Assembly: GCF_051622035.1 (NCBI RefSeq) | Contig: NC_135362.1 | Span: forward strand, 10,047,501 to 10,111,500 | Source of the DNA: Arctopsyche grandis | Lineage: Eukaryota > Arthropoda > Insecta > Trichoptera > Hydropsychidae | Direction of reading: 5' to 3' | DNA length: 64,000 nucleotides | Shown here: piece by piece, positions 60,104 to 64,000 of the stretch | Numbering within the stretch: the stretch's first letter is position 1 | Layout of the letters: each line of letters opens with the position of its first letter | Program-made: the position numbers and the translations under genes | The notes under the pieces: model-generated | What the model was told of the DNA's origin: nothing | Seen by the model: the letters and a program-made list of their open reading frames with translations, nothing else | The model's database searches: none

Positions 60104-61976
60104 AAATTTAATTTTGTTATAACCAAACCAAATAAATAATTTGTAAGTTGCCTTAAATTCTTCATCATAAGTTTGTTTGTAAAATAATAGTTAATAATAA
60201 TAATATGTTGTAATAATAATGATAATATGTATGTATGTAAACATTGTCTTCCTTTTAGTTGTTTTAGACTAAGTACAAATATTGTATAAATTTATAAATA
60301 AAAAATATATGTTCCTGAGTTAATTATATGGGTAAAGCATTTAATTTTTGTTTTCTATTTCATTGTTATCTCAAGCAAAATATTACATAAAGTTACAAGA
60401 TTATCGTGAATTCCGATAGGTAGATATTTGAATTGCTGGAATAAACAATATTGAAACTACCTGCTTAGTTAATTATTGATCTTGAAGCAAGATAATAAAA
60501 TACGTTTCACAGTAGTAAAAAAAATACCACAGTTAGATCTTTTGTTGAAACTTCAAAGTGTAACGAGCCGATCGATCGACCAGTTCGTTTCAAGATTGCT
60601 CAAATCACTTTATCAAAGGTTTAGTGAATTCCTGTTTTTATATATGTATATTTCTTGTTAACTCATATTCATAATAAATCTATATTTATATGTATTTTCT
60701 GTGCAATGACGCGCACAGATGTATCTATTTGATGTTTTTCAAAGTTGATCAACGTCGTTTTGCAACGAAGATTTTTAAATATTATAATTTCCAAGTACAT
60801 CATTGAAAATTACCGGGGTTCAATAAAATTATCATTTTTCTAATTTGGGTTAAAAAGAAATTCTCGAGACTACCCATATTCAAATTCTAGATAAAATGGA
60901 ATTCTCTGGAAATCAAATTTTTTTAGAAGAAATTTGTTTCTAAAATGAATTTGAATTTTTGGTTAAAATTTACATATTTGAGCTATAATTAGATTTTCCA
61001 AATTAAGAATCATATTTCCAAGTTGAAAATGGTTTTTAATTGAAATTCTATTGAATTTATATAGTGGTTATTCCTATTTATATACCTGTATTTTTACACG
61101 CTTTTTATCAGCTTCATTATATCTTCACGGAAAAGTTTTTTGGTTAAAAAAGAATTTTCGGAAAAATTCGTATATATGACATACATACATCAAAATAAAA
61201 TCTAATTTCTCAGAAAAAAATTCGGATGTGACCAACCCATGACTTTATTTAGGTATTTGAGGGATATAAGAAAGTTACAAAACAAAATTCGATAATTAAA
61301 CATACAAACATAATACATAAGAATTGAGGGAAAGCTTGACTTTCGGTTGCCGAATTATATTCAAATTTTTTTATATCACATTAAATATCAAGAAAATAAA
61401 AATAATCTAAAAGGTCAAAATAAAATAATTAAATATTATTTTTTTTTAAATTACTACTTCCGGTTACAAATTCTGACCAAAACCTTATCAACACTAATTT
61501 AATACATAAAGAATACAAATATAAATTATCAGCTTGATACCTTCAGGGGTGTGGAAAAAGTCTTGTGGTCACAACATTTTTAACTTTTCTAAGAGGAAAA
61601 AATCCCAAAATACACAGACACCTTTTTTACTTGAGCCATGTACGTAGTAACAATAGATGAAGTTTTGTGATGATACGAAAATTCGAACTCGAGATTTTGA
61701 CTGATTAGAACTCAGAATCGATTACTGATCACGTTTTCGAATCAGACAAAATCTCGAGTTCGAATTTTCGTATGATCACTAAACTTCATCTATTGTTACT
61801 ACGTACATGGATAAAGTAAAAATCTTGAGCTAGCGCTTCTGTGATGGTAAACTATTGGTGTCCAACAAAAAATAGTCTTTTAAAATACACTAATCATCAT
61901 TGAAAATTTTCTTACTCAAAATGTAATTACACAATAACTGCGAATGACAGAAATATTTTGACTGCATATTTCAATT
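60104..61976. other. T-box 3' UTR and repeat-bearing intergenic DNA
   Basis: After the poly(A) signal at 60297 the DNA is AT-rich. About 61240-61600 duplicates 46205-46640. A near-perfect palindrome lies at 61641-61805 ('tacgtagtaacaatagatga' opposed by 'tcatctattgttactacgta' with small differences), whose half-unit also occurs at 47165-47330 and 49515-49615. No gene was seen. Confidence 0.55.
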
Positions 61977-62139
61977 GGTAAACGGATTATTCCGCAAAAA
62001 GCGATCTCGTGTAAGTCACTAAAATCTCGATCACAGAACATCTGGCACTCGAGTTCTCGTTAGTACAATATTTCGCGTTTGTGACTTTCTATTGATGGAG
62101 TTTTTGGGTGCCAGATGTTCCGTGATAGAGATTTTAGTG

Positions 62140-62967
62140 GGGGCCACTTAAGATACACCCCGTACCATTTAGCGACAGCTAAATTATATGGACCTAAGTA
62201 AGTACATACTGAATACCGGAAAAAAGTGCGTGTTTACGTAAAATGTGTATTTACGCAAATAAACCGTTATTTTATTCTTAAGCATTTCATGTTCATTACG
62301 TTCTCAACTTCAAGAATATTAGATAATCGCGAAGAAATGATATCGGGGCGGATCCAAAAAGTATTAGTGAGTGATATTCGAATTTGTCCAGCATGTAACG
62401 AAGTATTTGGAGTATCGGTGTGTAAAAGGAAACACATGACAGAACGAAACCGATTTCAAAAAATTCCTGGTTCCACAAATTTAATTTATTAATTAATTAA
62501 TTTAAAAAATATATATAGGAATTTTCGGTCTCCGTGACGAGCCCGAATGTGAAACGCCCGAAAACGCAAATATCGGAAGGCGAAGATCGAAAATCAAAAG
62601 ATCTTAAGTCGAAAGATCAAAAAAAAAAGGTGCATGGTAAACGGTACATACTCACTTAATTTGCGCGAGCAGGATACAACAGGAATAAGAGGAACAGGCT
62701 TTTCCTCCCGTATTAATGTGCACGCGCAGAATACTGGAGGAAACGCCTGTTCCTCTTGTTCCTGTTGTATCTTGCTCGCGCAAATTAAGTAAGTATGTAC
62801 CGTTTACCATGCACCCTTTTTTTTATCTTTCGACTTAAGATCTTTCGATTTTCGATCTTTGCCTTCCGATATTTGCGTTGTCGAGCGTTTCACATTCGGG
62901 CCCGTAAGGTAGACCCAGGAATTTTCTATAGATTTAGGTTAGTGCGGGGTGATTCTAAGGTTTAGCC
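62140..62967. mobile_element. hAT-like nonautonomous element inserted in the outer MITE
   Basis: It is flanked by the 8-base duplications ttttagtg (62132-62139) and ttttaatg (62968-62975), one mismatch. The left end ggggccacttaagataca and the reversed right end ggctaaaccttagaatca share an imperfect terminal inverted repeat that continues into 'ccccg'. It has no transposase and carries the palindromic element at 62526-62916. Confidence 0.7.
62526..62916. mobile_element. Palindromic, MULE-like foldback element, innermost insertion
   Basis: The 391-bp body consists almost wholly of two ~185-base inverted arms: 'gagcccgaatgtgaaacgc' through 'gcgcgagcaggatacaacag' on the left, the reverse complement on the right. 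Direct repeats of 9 bases, aggaatttt, flank it at 62517-62525 and 62917-62925. Long inverted arms plus a 9-base duplication fit Mutator-like elements; this is inference from structure. Confidence 0.75.
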
Positions 62968-63222
62968 TTTTAATGACTTGCACGAGATCGCTTTTTGCGG
63001 AACAATCATCGAACCATTTCAATTGTCGGGTGGGGAAAATTTGAGTTTAGTCTTATGCTCGACGTTTAGGTGCAAATTTGCGACCAAAAGTTCCAGCAAT
63101 AAAGAAAATTACCAGTGTGAAAAAGTGAAAGCGAATGAAATTTTAAACGCTAGCAACACTGTTGGTATCTGTCAGTGAGAATAACAAGAGGTGCGGTTGT
63201 GGTGTCGGTGGTCTCGCGAGCT

Positions 63223-63368
63223 ATGGGCGGCGAGGGGCAGCGGAGGGAGGAGACGTGGGCGAGGGGTGGGGGAGGGGGAAGTCTTCTGTCGAGAGACGAA
63301 GCTGCGACCCTCATCCAGAGCCGCGTGCGAGGCTGGTTGGCCAGAGTGCGACTCGCACTCACTCTGCG
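63223..63368 (+). CDS. IQ-motif protein, first coding exon (partial gene)
   Basis: From ATG at 63223 the frame encodes MGGEGQRREETWARGGGGG, then SRDEAATLIQSRVRGWLARV and RLALTLR, followed by a GT donor at 63369 (CTGCG|GTACGA). IQ...RG...R is a calmodulin-binding IQ motif. The GC-rich, CpG-rich surroundings fit a promoter-proximal first exon. IQ motifs near the N-terminus occur in several families, including the UBE3B-type ubiquitin ligases, so the gene cannot be named from one exon. The rest lies past the window end. Confidence 0.55.
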
Positions 63369-63740
63369 GTACGAACAATGCACATATCGCATACCGCGCA
63401 TACCCCACACGTCGAATACGCTCCGACTCCATTTCACACCATTGCTCTGATTATATGGTCGATCAACCGATCGACTTTCACCTCTTACACTTCACTGACC
63501 ACTGTTTACTTTTGTGCAATTATACTATTTCATCCATATTATCATTATGACAATTGCAATGTCGATATAAAACATATGATGTCACGCATTTTATCGATGG
63601 TTATTTTCTCGGACTATAACCAATTCTCAACATCTACATTATATATTCGTTTATTCACACGGCTATTAATCTGATGGGTTTCTAACTGTTACTACATAGA
63701 AACCTTTTGTTCTAAATTTTAAATTTTCTGAATCCTGTTA

Positions 63741-63925
63741 TTAGATTTTATTTTACATAGATATATACTAGGAAGGCCTAGCAGGTAATCCCCAATGCGC
63801 CTTCCTAGACAATTATAACAAACATTGCAGCATTTTTTATTATTACATAAATCGCTGTATTTCGAGAGGCTGAAGAACACGTATATAACAATTAATTAAT
63901 CCATAGAGACATCTATGGGTTTAGA
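63741..63925 (-). mobile_element. SINE tail fragment, inverted
   Basis: On the minus strand it reads 'cccatagatgtctctat', then 'ttgtctaggaaggcgcattg' and 'ggattacctgctaggcc', with an A/T-rich end. It matches the tail of the full copy at 4490-4870. It sits in the first intron of the IQ-motif gene. Confidence 0.65.
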
Positions 63926-64000
63926 CTTATAAATAAATTTTTACATATTGTACATTAATCAAATTCAGAAATTTTTGACGGATGCACCTCACGGGATCGA

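Larger units (their letters stand above)
61977..63015. mobile_element. Outer MITE ('GGTtnnTGattatt' family) split by an insertion
   Basis: Its left part (61977-62139) and right part (62976-63015) together equal one ~200-bp family copy: ends ggtaaacggattattccgca and the reverse of ggttcgatgattgttccgca. It is interrupted at 'gattttagtg' / 'acttgcacgagatcg', where the uninterrupted relatives at 22764 and 34810 are continuous. Confidence 0.8.

Overview
The window is eukaryotic, AT-rich (roughly two thirds A+T by eye) and intron-bearing. The genes point to an insect: prickle, a spitz-type EGF ligand carrying the Rhomboid-site motif, a T-box factor, the TFIIH subunit Tfb2 (marionette) and the condensin subunit barren. 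The order cannot be settled from sequence alone; a holometabolous insect is the safest reading. Between the genes lie many short transposable-element relics.

Layout. 1-13.2 kb: repeat-rich DNA upstream of, or intronic to, prickle; no PET-domain exon was recognised. 13.2-16.8 kb (+): the last two coding exons of prickle (three LIM domains and a CAAX box). 20.9-36.6 kb (-): three exons of a divergent adenosine-kinase-like (PfkB) gene, with one expected exon not found. Its ~12 kb intron contains, on the same strand, a GC-rich single-exon spitz-like EGF ligand (28.0-28.7 kb), a pair of 523-bp TTAA-flanked inverted elements and a PIF/Harbinger transposase remnant. 37.9-40.1 kb (+): complete ten-exon TFIIH p52/Tfb2. 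42.4-45.8 kb (-): complete twelve-exon condensin subunit barren/CAP-H with one apparent GC-AG intron. 45.8-51.7 kb: repeat cluster with a 2.3-kb Tigger/pogo-like element. 51.7-60.1 kb (+): complete five-exon T-box factor. 62-63 kb: three transposons nested in one another. 63.2 kb (+): first exon of an IQ-motif gene that runs off the window.

The genes serve unrelated processes: planar polarity, purine salvage, EGF signalling, transcription/repair, chromosome condensation and developmental transcription. They look like ordinary eukaryotic neighbours, not a functional cluster. Exon borders for Tfb2, barren and the T-box gene were derived by hand from GT/GC-AG signals, reading-frame continuity and family alignment from memory; the summed exons give 478, 696 and 359 residues with no internal stop. 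No CRISPR array, operon, rRNA or confident tRNA gene was seen. I recognised no virus-derived or LTR element.
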